From contig NC_135367.1 of assembly GCF_051622035.1 (NCBI RefSeq), positions 12,560,501 to 12,624,500 on the forward strand: 64,000 bases of DNA, written 5' to 3'. The notes beneath the pieces were generated by a model. That model was given only the letters and a program-made list of their open reading frames with translations, was not told where the DNA came from and did no database searches. The DNA comes from Arctopsyche grandis (taxonomy: Eukaryota; Arthropoda; Insecta; Trichoptera; Hydropsychidae). Below, one piece after another: positions 11,030 to 22,534 of this stretch. The first letter of the stretch is position 1. Each line of letters opens with the position of its first letter. A program made the position numbers and the translations under genes.

Positions 11030-11450
11030 GCCAGCAGCATAGCTCGGACGTTAAGCTTCTGCTTACCGTCAAGAAGGTGCCGGGTTCTATCCCTGAATGA
11101 AAATGAATTTTTCAGAGTATGCTGTTGGTCAGACCTGGATTTGTGACTCCAGGTTGATCGTTTCCTATCAGAGTTTGCCAATTTTCTCTGATTTCATTGT
11201 TGAAACGGTTCCCGGAAAAAAAAATGGCTAAAAATCCTTCCTACCTACTATGTCACCACTATTTGAAATTTGATGGATGTACAATAAAAATTTATGTACA
11301 ATTCATAGATGTCTCGTTAATTTGCGAGTTTTTTCAGTGTCTCGCAATTCAACGATTTATAATAAAAAAATGCTGCATTTGTATTTGTAATTGGCCAGGA
11401 AGGCGCATTGGGATTTTCCTGTAAGGCCTTCCTGGTATATATGTAAAAAT
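11030..11450 (+). repeat. tRNA-derived SINE, near full length
   Basis: The head has an A-box-like ATAGCTCGGACGTTAAGC and a B-box-like GGGTTCTATCC about 40 bases on. The body carries TTGGTCAGACCTGGATTTG, GTGACTCCAGGT and GAAACGGTTCC, all shared with copies at 28.8 and 38.5 kb. The tail folds into a 10-bp perfect stem (11395-11404 with 11426-11435) around a 21-base loop and ends in an A-rich run. It is inserted inside the pogo-like element. Confidence 0.78.
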
Positions 11451-12151
11451 AAAAAAATAAAATTAACAACACAAATTTTTGCTTCATAATTTTAATACTA
11501 ATTATTTATTAAGAAAACGCTTATAGTTAAGCAGGTGTGTGGCCGTTAGTACCCACTGTTGCCAAAATATAAAAAAATCTAGTCAACCAGCCAGACGAAG
11601 CATTGAAGTTGTCTACTAATCCTAATTTTTCATGGAAAAACTTTGACCACTTTTGGTATTCCTTTCCATACACATTTGACCACTAATTGGTATTCCTTCT
11701 GCTCATTTGTGATTTAACTATTTATTTATTGAAAAATCAACAGGCCTCAGATGTAGAAATTCATAAAAATAAAGAATAAATATAACAAAATAACATCTGA
11801 GCCCCAATTATAGATTTTTACAAAACACATAATATATATACGTAATATAACTATATGAGTTCATATAGTTGCAAACAAATCTTCGTATCTTGACATTTTC
11901 ATACTTTTTCGTTTCGAAGGACCCTGCAGAACAATCACAATCTTTCGCGAACGCCTCTAACTTATTTTTTTGTTTTACTATATTTCAAATAGGTATGTAA
12001 ATCTGAAATATTTTCGAGTTACTAGCAAAGAAAAATATTTCACACACAAAGTATTATAATTGATAATAATTAAACATACGTATGTTCAAAAAAATCTGCT
12101 CTGAATACACTTGCTACACTCTGCACTTGTTACTTCTTCGATGATCAAAAG

Positions 12152-12202
12152 CGACTGAAAGAATTGACGCAATAGTAAAATATGCGTCAATTCTTTCAGT
12201 CG
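12152..12202. repeat. Perfect 20-bp hairpin
   Basis: Arms CGACTGAAAGAATTGACGCA (12152-12171) and its exact complement (12183-12202) surround an 11-base loop. It lies inside the pogo-like element. It could be a small nested fold-back, or a miRNA-like hairpin, though the perfect short stem favours the former. Confidence 0.85.
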
Positions 12203-12519
12203 GTGCGTCTCATTATCATATATGAACAAAATTTAATTAATATTTTTCAAGCACGGATAATCCGCAAACCGGATAATCCGCACCCGGATAATCGAGAGTA
12301 CACTGTACATAGGTGGGTTGCCCAATATTTTGAAGCTGATATACCTTGCCTTTTCTAGATTTCAACTAGAAAGAATGCGCCTATCAATTTTTAAGTGCAC
12401 GAATTTTTCGTTTGTTTTCCGCGTATGTACGTATGCTATAGTTTCTGGTTCATTTGGGGTCGATTGCACCTATCTACATATTGTATTTGAAATTTACATC
12501 ATCACCTTGACCGTGCAAC

Positions 12520-12930
12520 ACATCGAGCTTGACAAGCCGTCATCGCGCATCCGTCACAGACACCGGCGACATCAACATCAAACAGACATAAAGAAAGAGT
12601 GGATTCAAAAAAAGAAATGGCGCGCCGGAAGCGTGGGCGTCGAAAAAACGTCGTCAGGCGCCAAAACAAAGCGGACACGTCGCATTTTGTTTATTACGTA
12701 TTTTGGAACGGATCGGCCATTAGCGAGGTGTTAAATCGGTACCCGCCGCGGCGTCAATCGTTCTAGGCGGGAGTCGAAATGAGAGGAACGTCTTTTTTGT
12801 CTTTAAATACGCCGCCATTTTGATTCTGAGAATCAAAGCACGAAGACTGCAGCGCGCCCCCGCGTCAATTTCTAAGAACTCGCCAGAGCGCGGGTGTCGC
12901 CGCCATTTTGAGCGGACAAATCGCACCATG
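12520..12930. promoter_or_regulatory. CpG-rich block with two YY1/Pho-type sites
   Basis: This stretch is much richer in G+C and CpG than its surroundings. The 13-mer CGCCGCCATTTTG occurs twice, at 12810-12822 and 12898-12910; its complement CAAAATGGCGGCG is the extended YY1-type motif (GCCAT core, Pho in flies), which in animals often marks transcription starts. Another ATGGCGCGCC lies at 12616. No exon was confirmed on either strand, so promoter or Polycomb-response function is inference. Confidence 0.4.
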
Positions 12931-13109
12931 AATACAATGTTGTATAAATAAAATGGTCACTTAGAAAGATGCAATATGTATCATTTTAAAATATATTTAA
13001 ACCGCTTTCAATTCCTGTGCGTATTGCAGACAAAACATTCGGCCGAATAAAATATCTATGTAGTATTCAAACGAAGAATTTTTTATTTATCATATTTTCT
13101 CAATAGTAT

Positions 13110-13492
13110 TGTTGCGTAAGGGTGGGTGGAGGATCCAAGTAAAAGGCCAACAGTCGTTTCACAGCATTTATTGATGATTCAGGAGATACACGCAGTGTCA
13201 CTGCTAAGTCCAGAATGAATTATATCGCCTACGTACCGCCTTATAAAGGGTAGATCTCTCAGGACGCCTAATCTGTTTACCTGTTGTATAGTCAGGTATT
13301 CGGATATGTATTTCCAAGACATTGGGTCTTCCCGTACTGATTCTGAGAACTAACTAATAACGGTCATTGTTTAGCCTAAATGCACTTAGAGTCCAGATAT
13401 AATCTTTGGAAGTAAGTGCATGCATTTAGTTAACCGATAACAGATATCCGTTGGTCTAAGTACAATTCGCTCAATCCACGGCGTACGTAACA
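13110..13492 (-). mobile_element. Solo LTR, Gypsy-type
   Basis: Read on the minus strand the 383-bp LTR begins TGTTACGTACGCCGTGG and ends ACCCTTACGCAACA, the canonical TG...CA form. It has a TATA-like CCCTTTATAAGGCGG and a polyadenylation-type CATCAATAAATG further on. The flanks GTAT (13106-13109 and 13493-13496) form a 4-bp target duplication, as made by many Gypsy/Ty3 elements. No internal domain or second LTR is present, so it arose by LTR-LTR recombination. Confidence 0.88.
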
Positions 13493-13565
13493 GTATCAAG
13501 AATTCAAATCGAATATTTCCCAGCAAAAAACATTGACAGATTATGCATATCATTTTATACGGTTT

Positions 13566-14171
13566 GGTGCATTGATGTATAATACACATAGATGGGCCCT
13601 GACGTGTGATTTTGGTCGGAGATCTTGTCTTCACTAACTGAGGGGTGCGGGGGGTTTAACTAACGGGGAAGTTGGGAAAAAAATGGTTGTTTTCCCTACG
13701 ACGCAGCGGTGCCTACCTACCTACTAAGAGAAACTGTGCATGCGCCAAAAGGGAGACCAGTATAAGACATGAGGGCGAATCTAGTGTATTATACATCAAT
13801 GGTTTGGTGCAAACGTTCGACAAGCGCCAGACAGACTGAACCACGGATTAACTGGATGGCTGCTCCAAACGCAATTCTCGACTTCACGAATGATAGATTA
13901 GATATCACATCAGATGACGAGTAACCTTTCGATGTGCACAGATGCAATTATTAAAATGGTAATTATTAAAGTTGAGTTGGATCTTTCTGGCGAGTTTAAT
14001 AAGGCAAAATTCGGAACTAAAGTATCAGAAGCACAGAACGTATACAGGGTAGGTATGTCGGCACTTCGGGTAGATTTCGCTTAGTGTAAGTGCGAACAGT
14101 GCGCACGCATAAGGTACACGTGTCGTTAATCTGTGGTTCAGTCTGTCTGGCGCTTGTCGATCGTTTGCACC
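13566..14171. mobile_element. TIR element interrupted by a MITE
   Basis: Terminal repeats of about 45 bp start GGTGCAAACG and contain GACAAGCGCCAGACAGACTG on the left (13822-13841) and its complement on the right (about 14129-14148). The left repeat is split by the MITE at 13571-13800. The interior has no coding capacity. No target duplication could be found, so the superfamily is undetermined. Confidence 0.75.
13571..13800. mobile_element. 230-bp MITE with 10-bp target duplication, nested
   Basis: The ends are ATTGATGTATAATACAC and its exact complement. GGTTTGGTGC flanks it at 13561-13570 and 13801-13810. A 10-bp duplication points to a Mutator-like mover or an unusual family. Removing the element restores the left terminal repeat of the surrounding TIR element, which dates this insertion as the later event. 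Confidence 0.9.
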
Positions 14172-14557
14172 GCATCGCATTTTATATCACATTAACTAGT
14201 AAGTAACGTATAAAAAACAGAGATAATTCGTTGCTAAATTCAAGTATCTAGATGTATATAAGTTCGGTGCGCTCCATTCTATCGACTTGCAATTTCTCGA
14301 GACTTGTTTTCTGAACTTTTTGTCTGCTTGAATAGAAGCTTGTATATTGTATACAAAAATGTTTTTTTGTATGCATGTACATACGTAATATCTTTAATAT
14401 ACGAGACATATTTTGATCATTCATCTATTAACATACCTTTAAAATATTTAAAAATCAATTCTTACTATATTTTTTTTAATAGTTAATGTTTGTCTCGAAA
14501 AATAAGTATTATATTTTACTATGAAATACATTTTCGTATATGTGCTTGTATACGTAT

Positions 14558-15558
14558 TAGGGTTTCTGATTTCCCAGACTTTTTCGATTCCCGGGACACG
14601 GGACGGAGCCCGGGATCGTTCCCGGGATTCCCGGGATCCCGGGACACATGTAAAAAAAAATTTTTTTTTTCAATTTAATATATTTTTATTAATAAAAAAA
14701 TATTTATTTATTTACAAAACAATACATAATATATCTATTAACTCGAAAAAAGGTAATTATAAAAGTAAACTTATTTAAAGTAGCGTCTTAAGAATACTAA
14801 AATATTTAAATGAGAATCCGAAAGTCTAATTCTAGATTTGGTACAAAAATTTCCAGCAATGGAAATAACTCTTTCAGTTTCGGTCGAAGTTTGTTTTATT
14901 GTTATAAGTAGAGGTAGGATAGTCACAGTGCTATCCATTGTTCGGCAAACCTTTAACAATGCATTTACAACCTTTGAACAATACACGGCCCCCTCAGGCT
15001 CCGGTGACTAGTTATAAGAGACGAAAACATTTTTTTTTAAATTAACGGTTTTTTTCTCCTGTCAGCATGTATATTTTATTTTCTTTTTTAAAGTCAAGTA
15101 TGATAACTCCTTATTTAATTCTTCACTCATCGTCAAACACACAATTGTTTCAACTTCATCCGAATTTAAAAGTGTTACTTCCATTGTGGAATCGTCAATA
15201 CAAGAAGGATATACTCGTTTCATAATCGTTTTACCGTAGGATATACATTCGCTTTTATTGCAACATTTAAAGAATGTTTTGTTCGGTATAAAATCAGAAT
15301 TATTTAAATTTCGTGTTAAAAAAATCAGTTTTAGGCTTCTTCATTCTTCGATTATAATTTTTGAGAATATTTTACGATTCTTTGTGTATTTGATTTATTA
15401 TTTCTCTTCGTGCAGTCGTGAAAATGTTGTATGTTTTCAAGATTTTTTTAAAACCAATTCCCGGGATTCAAGATAAAAATTCCCGGGACATGGGACAACA
15501 AAAATTCAGTGATTTCCCGGGAATGTCTGTCCCGGGTCGACCCGGGTCAGAAACCCTA
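14558..15558 (-). mobile_element. hAT element relic with 8-bp target duplication
   Basis: The ends TAGGGTTTCTGA and complement are flanked by a perfect 8-bp repeat, ATACGTAT (14550-14557 and 15559-15566). CCCGGG palindromes are repeated inside both ends. A minus-strand frame at 14986-14771 encodes the C-terminal hAT dimerisation region, with STETERVISIAGNF and RIRLSDSHLNILVFL segments; the conserved Ser/Thr-x-Glu-Arg and RN/IRL motifs are visible. The rest of the transposase is broken or deleted, so this is non-autonomous. Confidence 0.9.
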
Positions 15559-15566
15559 ATACGTAT

Positions 15567-16085
15567 ACGTAACGTATATGTATATACAAAATCTACGACG
15601 AAATAGTTGAGCAAATGAGTCTCGAAAATTTTCAAGTCAGTGAAACGAGGTAGACCCGTATATGTTACAGTCCAGGTGTTCACCCCGTTTCGTCCATACA
15701 CATACTAGTTTGCTCATACACGAACAATTCGTTTTAGTTTAAGTGCTAACGTCAAAAGATGTCTTCAGATAGACTCACTAGACAAACTTTTAGCTGTCAA
15801 AACGTATTCAAAGGGGAAGTATTTAAAGGGAAAATCCTATGAAACTACATTACAACATTGCTATAATTTCTGTTTCCACTAATATTAAAAATAATGCAAC
15901 CTATAATAAGCAAATTTGTACATATGTACATACATTTACATAGAGGATGGGTCAAACGATTGAGAATACTCAAACTTATACCTAATAGTTTTTGCATAAA
16001 CTAACTAGTTCATTCAATTCTCTTGCCACATGTGGTTTATTGTGCCACTGTGCTTAATTTGTTTAGTGGCCAAGATTTAGAAAAA
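15567..16085. other. No gene seen
   Basis: AT-rich sequence without recognised repeats apart from a short ACATATGTACATACAT run at about 15920. Confidence 0.4.
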
Positions 16086-16110
16086 ATGCTAACAAATACA
16101 GAATAAAGCT

Positions 16111-16500
16111 ATGAGTGGTATTTTGAATGTGAGTAGATTTAAGAGTATTGGAAGTATGTTAGATGAATTGGGATGGATGAGTATTAGAATTAGTCTAATT
16201 ATTAGTACATTATCTTTTGTTTATAAGTTAGATCATAAGTTATTGCCTAAGTACTTTGATGATTATGTAATAAGGAATAGAGATAAACATAGTTTTTATA
16301 CTAGAAATAAGGACAAACTAGTTGTAAGTGGAGTAAGAAATTAATAAGACAGCTGGGGGTGTTTTTCACAGGGGTGTGCTCATGTATAGTGCCCTCCCTG
16401 AGTGCATCAGGTCTGCTAAACCATGGATGCATTCTTGCGAGGTGCGAAGAGACACCTCTGTGAGGGACAGTACATATAAGTTAATTATAAATTTTAAGTA
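16111..16500 (+). mobile_element. LINE reverse transcriptase C-terminal fragment
   Basis: The frame at 16111-16344 contains LDELGWMSIRISLI, FVYKLDHKLLPKYFDDYV and RNRDKHSFYTRNKDK, matching the downstream end of CR1/Jockey-group reverse transcriptases (consensus LGWLPIRERI then YKCLHGLAPxY). After a frameshift near 16344 the homology goes on (FHRGVLMYSALPECIRSA at about 16360-16415), then reaches a short AT-rich 3' end. It is 5'-truncated and inactive. Confidence 0.75.
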
Positions 16501-16673
16501 ATTAAGATGAATTTTAAATTAGCTTGATAGCTAAGATAATAATCTATAAATAAATTTGTCAATTTCTTATTTTGTATACACTATAACTGGCCAGATTGGT
16601 TTGTGTGTGATCAAACGGACATGAACATTTGGACTGAAACTTTTATTTTATTTTATTCTAAATTTTATATGTA

Positions 16674-16895
16674 ACTAGTGTTTTTACCCGGCTTCGCTCG
16701 GTATTTGTAATATAAACAGCTTAAACGTGGCCAATATAATAGTAAACATTTTATTCAATTTATTTGAATAATTTTAATTTATTTGAATATTAATTTGTTT
16801 TTTATTAAATTGAACGTCATGGACTCTACGAACCTAACAAACAAACATACATACATACATACAAAGTCTCTTTCGAAATTATACATTAGATGTTA
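16674..16895. repeat. Short member of the ACCCGGCTTCGCTCG repeat family
   Basis: It begins CTAGTGTTTTTACCCGGCTT, followed by GTAATATAAACAGCTTAAAC, and ends AAAGTCTCTTTCGAAATTAT plus ACATTAGATG. Both ends match the long copy at 30627-32055, but the GC-rich hairpin arrays are absent. This is probably close to the unexpanded form, about 220 bp. The class (SINE, Helitron-like or LINE 3' end) is not resolved. Confidence 0.7.
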
Positions 16896-16899
16896 AAAT

Positions 16900-18350
16900 G
16901 ATACTAGCTGTAAAAGAGTTAAACACGTGCCACAAGAATATTATTAGGTATACATATATGCATGTCTAAGTATAACATAAACTGTATTAGATAAGACTTG
17001 TAAACAATAGAAAGCATTGCAAAAAATATTTGTAATACTGTGCCAATTTTCACACGTGTCAAACATATTCTAAGACGATAGGTATTTTCCACTTTTTCAT
17101 TGTACATTGACAATGTCATTCGCATAAGGACAGATAAACTAGCACATATACACATTTCAAAACCCACATTATATAAATAAACCATTGCACATGTGCTTCG
17201 TATCTCGTGACATTAAACTTTGAATTAAAAATAAATTAATATCGAATAAATTGTTTACGTTACGAGATTCCCAGAAGCTTAAATGCGTTTACGGCTACTT
17301 CTGTTCGACACATGACATGTTAATGAATCGTCGTGTGTCAGGAATTATTACGATGAAAAATTTTATTTAATGTTATTATTATTATTATTAATCTCGCTAT
17401 TGTTCCGAGAATGTATTTATTGACGCTAATGGAAAACGTATTGCCGCAAGTTAGCGCAAGCAACGCGTCGTGTTTCCCGGGAAAATAAAGTAATACCCAG
17501 GTATAGCGTGTCAATTGTAATGGCCAGCTGTCAAATAGCTATGTCGGTAGTCTTTTTTAATTCATTTAACCTTTTGAAGGGTATCATTCGCGTCAAATAA
17601 TATGAATAATAACTTTTACGCGACGCGTGTCAAAGTGTGACAGTTTCTTATTGAAACTTTTTTTATTTATTTTTTATATATGATTCTGAATATTTTATTG
17701 CAAATATTAAATATTTTTTTCATACTTAACCTTAGTTTTTCCTTTGACGTTCTTAAATAAATTACATACTTTTCAATAGCTACATATGTATTTCAAGGAG
17801 TGGTTCTCAATGTCATGTTACAATCAATACATTAGGCAGGAGGATGAGTTAAGGGCGATAAAAAACAAATGGTTTCCATTATATGTTTATCTTTATTGTT
17901 ATAGCTATTTCATACATATACATATTACATATATATGGTGAAAGTAATTTCATACTAGCAGTGAAAGTATACTTTCACTAGCGTCTTAGGCAATTCACAT
18001 TCCGAATATTTTACATTTAATTTAGATACTTTTATTGATGTTATGTCTACTTATTCTACCTCCAGATTTTTTATATATTTTTCGGGTTTAAATGGACGGG
18101 TATAAATCGGGTATAATCGGGTATAAATAAAAAATTGGACAGTCCTCAGTCCTCTCTTTCAATTGATGCTGTTGTGTATGATCTGGCATCCAAGTTGACA
18201 GAATGTTTTCAATATCCCGATTTGTGTGATATACTTTCACCGACTGATTTGGCGAAAGTATACTTGTAAAAGTATTATAATTTCACTGGTAAATATAGAT
18301 TCACTGTAACATGTACAATATTTACGAAATATGTCAATACCAAGGACGGA
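16900..18350. other. No gene seen
   Basis: AT-rich sequence. A (TTA)n run lies at about 17368-17388. No exon or recognised element. Confidence 0.4.
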
Positions 18351-18420
18351 TCTAAAAGGGGGGTGATGGGAGCAATCGCCCCCCCTAAATTTCATTGCCG
18401 TTTGAAAACTATATATTGTT
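18345..18420. mobile_element. Possible end of a G-run hAT-like element
   Basis: CAAGGACGGATCTAAAAGGG followed by a spaced GATGGGAGCAATCGCCCCCC resembles the ends of hAT elements that open CAAGGGCGGATC. No partner end or duplication was found, so this is a fragment at best. Confidence 0.35.
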
Positions 18421-18469
18421 GTAAAAATATTTTTTTCGTGGCGTACAAAATGGTTGTCCTTTTTATGTT

Positions 18470-18570
18470 TATTTATTTATTATTTTAAAATAATAACAAC
18501 AATAAAATGACCAGTGTGACCTGACAGGTTGCCCCAAAGCGTCACACTGGTCTTACAAAAAAAAAGAAAA
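18470..18570 (-). repeat. SINE tail with 12-bp hairpin
   Basis: A perfect 12-bp stem (18509-18520 with 18541-18552, GACCAGTGTGAC and complement) surrounds a 20-base loop. On the minus strand the loop carries GCTTTGGGG and ACCTGTCAG, which match the loop words of the tails at 11.4 and 22.35 kb, while the stem sequence differs. A-rich and AATAAA-rich flanks follow. Confidence 0.65.
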
Positions 18571-18574
18571 ATAT

Positions 18575-21175
18575 AAAGAATATGTTACCTACATACATAC
18601 AGCTGGACAGTCAATCCGCCAAACAGTTGTTATTTGTCAGGTGTCAGGTGCAACCTGGGTGATTCTCATATTCTAGGAAGTAAGGATTAGGTCAATACCT
18701 AAACCAAACTAATTTTAATGAAATTATTAGCTTTCATTTAAATAAGTGGTAGTGAGGTTTGATTTACGTTGTAATATTGTTGACTGATTGTTATAATATT
18801 GTTTTACCGATTCATTTCAATGCCTAAATATTGATTTAGTCAATATTTATTCCACTACCACTATTAATTAGGCTTATGATGACTCTGTCTGCTTTTAAAA
18901 AAAAAAAGAAAAATTCAGAAAGCGAGTCAATAGTACGAAATATTTCAAATAGCTGCGTCAATTATTATAACATCGTTAAATTTCTTCGCAATTTCAATTA
19001 GGTGTTCTAGGAATAGAAAATTTAGCACAATGCTAATAAACACAATTATTATTCGCCGCTCTAACAAACTTTTCAGGATTTCGCCAGCGTTTTCCAAACA
19101 TTTTGCGTCGTTCCACAATTATATTTCGAAAGGTAAGCATACTGTGTGTTTTTTATCAATTTTTAAAAATATGCATGTGGTATACTTAAATTAAATTGTG
19201 GCTTTGACGATATAAATGGGCGTGTCAGTTGTGTTTGTTTGTTTTCGCATCAGTGCCGAATTCTTCCCCGACGAAGGCCACCAAAGCAATAGCATAATTA
19301 GAAGAGACTCGGAAAACTGTGTCTCCGGGCTAAAAGCCAGGACTCTTTTGACACCAGACAAATTTTGCGTCATCGAAAAAGAGTGGCGCTTAACCAAAAA
19401 TAACCAAAAAAATAATCTAAAAAAAGAAAATCCTGGGGAGATAGACACGCGGAATCGGTTCGCGGAAATTTTCCGCGATAAATAAATACCGGGAAAACGC
19501 TCCCGCTCTCTATCTATCGCGCGCTTCTCGAAACTGAATCGCTATTGACAGAATGTATTAAATTTTATCGATTTCCACTGTTTACTGTCAATTAAAATAT
19601 TTGGGTCAAATATTAAATTTTTCATCGTGCATAAGTGCCGCTTTTTATGTCATAAATCCTTCCTTCATGTCAATATTATCGTTGATGAAAAAAATGAGCT
19701 TAACAAAAGTGCTCGACTGTAACGTGACGATGATAATCTGAATCGTAATCCAACGATCAAAATGCTTATTTATATTTATGAAAATTTAAATTGCTTAGAA
19801 TTGAATATATCCATGAAGTTCATATAATTTTCCAACATCCCATCATTGTTAATAATTTTTCAAATATGGTCACATCTATAAACTACTCATTACTTTAATT
19901 GAATAATAAATTATGAGATGTGTAATTTTATTTTCGATATTAAAGTACACAAACTGAAAATCAGCCTTCCATCAGCCGAAAATCTAATCAATCGCATACT
20001 TAATTACTCTTACAAATGATTTTCAATATCGTTTACCTGCAAACATATTATTTAAGATAAAACCGATAATTATATATATCTAAAATACGCATTTATATAC
20101 AATTTTGAAACATTATTTCATTATATTACATTAAATCAACATAATATTCAATTTGCATGATTTACTTCTTGCATTATATTTTTTTATTATATATAACAAA
20201 AAAAAGTGAGAATCTAGTCGGGAAAAGATAAGGTAATTTAGTTATTATTAAAGCACTAAAAATTGATATAGAAAAGAGGAAATTAAAACCTAAAACATTT
20301 TTGAAATTTAATAAATTAGTCATTTAGATATACATACACCTCCCGATACTTATCTGTATATGTATGTATAATATAAATAAGTCACATTTATAATTATATC
20401 GTTCAAAATTATTAATCAGAGTAGTTTTACTTGTTGATTCGCCAGAGTGCGTCACAATCGCGACCGCCATACATAAATCGTCTTCCATTCAAGCTTTTCC
20501 ACAGCGTGACGTGTGTACATACCTTCATATTTTCCACACGAGAACTTCGATCGAACCCTAGAAGACGGACAGACAGACTGACAGTTTGACGGACAATGAC
20601 GTTGCGATGGTTTATTATAGACGGTCATATTTGTATTTTGACGAATCATAAGTTTACAATGTGTTTATCTCCGGTCGCGATCCCGTAGGTGGCGCACGCG
20701 TCCGCATCGTTCTCCGAACGAGAATAAACAAACCATGTTTTTAGGAATTGCGCCAAATTTAAATCCCAGCTATAATTTGGCGTTTGACGTATTTCGCATT
20801 AGGGAGCGTGCGTTGAATATTAATTCTGGCCAATTTTCTCAAAATAAGTTTGGAAATTTTTCAGGATAGATACTCGGATATTTTGATGAAACTTTTCCCA
20901 TGAGATAATTCGTATTACATGTGTACATAACTGATCATGTTTGATTGATTACAAAATAGGGTCGTTTAAAGATTAAATACAATCCTTTATTATTTTATAT
21001 TAATTCCTACTATTCTACCCACTACTCCTTTAATTATTTTTACTTTATCTATGTATGTACATATATACGTTGTAACAATAGATGAAGTTTTGTGATCATG
21101 CGAAAATTCGAACTCGAGATTTTGACTGATTCGAACTCAGAATCGATCACTGATCACGTTTTCCTGATCTAGACA
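18575..21175. other. No gene established
   Basis: An 89-codon plus-strand frame at 19216-19485 has a plausible acceptor at about 19253 but no recognised domain. A moderately GC-rich patch at 20450-20720 holds no clear exon. The rest is AT-rich. Confidence 0.35.
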
Positions 21176-21229
21176 AAATGTGTGTGTATGTTTGTGTGTT
21201 TGTGCTGTGTATTTTGGGGATTTTTTGAA

Positions 21230-21810
21230 CACCGTTATTCCTATCGAATTGAAACTTAGTATCGGTTACAAAAATCTTTTTTGTTTATTGAACTTTTATT
21301 GAACGTTTATTGAATGTTTAATACCAAGTTATTTATAAAATTTGGTAAGCGTCCGTCAACCGGAAGTGGCAGTTTACTCTTGTTCGATTTTTCTTCCACT
21401 ATTTTTTTCGACCCCTTTAAGATGCGTGCTCATCACGAACAAATTCAAGTATTATGCTTGTATCAATGTGATGAAAATAAAAAAAAAATTACTAAATTTT
21501 ATAAACCGGAAGTCGGATTTTTTCCTCTTAGAAAGGTGAAAAATGTTGTGACCACGATTCTGTCCACACCCCTGAACGTATCAAGCTGAAAATTTATATT
21601 CTTTATGTACCAACTTAGAGCTGATAAGGTTTTGGTCAAAATTCGTAAACCGGAAGTTATATATTTTTTTAAAACAATATTTCATTATTTTATTTTGACC
21701 TGTTAAATTATTTAAATTTTATTCATATTTATTTTGTATAATACTGATAGTGATTTTAAGTAATGAAAAAAATTTGAACAAAATCCGACAACCGGAAGTA
21801 GAATTTTTGT
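21230..21810. repeat. Degenerate 144-bp periodic repeat marked by ACCGGAAGT
   Basis: ACCGGAAGT occurs at 21359, 21505, 21649 and 21791, with spacings of 146, 144 and 142 bp. Each copy is preceded by an A/T-rich stretch (AAATTTTATAA, TCAAAATTCGTAA, CAAAATCCGACA) and usually followed by a T-run. The intervening sequence has diverged strongly, so this looks like an old tandem array or the tail region of a LINE. Confidence 0.55.
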
Positions 21811-21814
21811 CTTG

Positions 21815-22295
21815 TGCAAGTTTCCATACATTTGCGCTCAATTTATATCGAAAATGCTGTCATAGCTACATATGTATTAGTATTTCATAATGCTACCGGT
21901 ATGTGTGAATGTGTCTGTACAAGCATTCAACGCGGTATGAAATCTCAATTGAAATAAAAATCAATTATTATATTTATTAACACTAATAGCTTTTCCTGTG
22001 AGAATTTCGCTATAATAATAGCCACGTGTTGAAAATCTAATGTTTTCATTTAATTGTTATGTCGTATAGGTATATCAATTCAGGCATATATATAAATCAG
22101 TGTTCAGCCAGTATTTTATAACAAAATGGTCAGTTTTATATAATTAAATGTGAGTATAAATGACAAATTGACAGTATAAAAGTCTGATGTAAATTCGCCC
22201 TAACAAATAGCAATAGAATTGTCTTTCAAGATCATTCCAGTCTGTTGATGATACCAATCAAAAAGTAAAACTGGCCATTCGTCTAAATAAAACAT
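21815..22295. other. No gene seen
   Basis: AT-rich, no recognised element. Confidence 0.4.
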
Positions 22296-22304
22296 ACCAT
22301 TTAA

Positions 22305-22530
22305 TATTAATTTTTATTTATTTTATTTTTTACATAGATATATACCAGAAAGGCCTAACAGGTAAACCCCAATGCGCCTTCCTAGTCAATTACAAACATT
22401 GCAGCATTTTTTACATATTGTACATAAAACAAACTCAGATATGTTTGTGACATAGCGGGTAGGATGGTTTTTTCAATTTGATAGAGGAACCGTTTCAACG
22501 GTTCAGATAAATTGGCAAACTCTGTACAAT
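22305..22530 (-). repeat. SINE, 5'-truncated
   Basis: Read on the minus strand it contains AGAGTTTGCCAATT, GAAACGGTTCCTC and the tail AGGCGCATTGGGG with AGGCCTTTCTGGT, matching the copy at 11.0-11.45 kb. The tRNA-like head is missing. The tail stem (22345-22354 with 22376-22385) has decayed at two positions, but the loop is well kept. Confidence 0.75.
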
Positions 22531-22534
22531 AATA

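Larger units (their letters stand above)
10911..12305. mobile_element. Pogo/Tigger-like element with nested insertions
   Basis: The ends are CAGTACACTCCCGATTATCC on the left and, complemented, CAGTGTACTCTCGATTATCC on the right, flanked by TA at 10909-10910 and 12306-12307. This is the end structure and target of the Tc1/mariner superfamily, pogo/Tigger branch. The GGATAATCCG word recurs subterminally at both ends. No transposase frame remains; the interior holds a SINE (about 11030-11450) and a perfect hairpin (12152-12202). A lone right end of the same family sits at 32897-32928. Confidence 0.8.
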
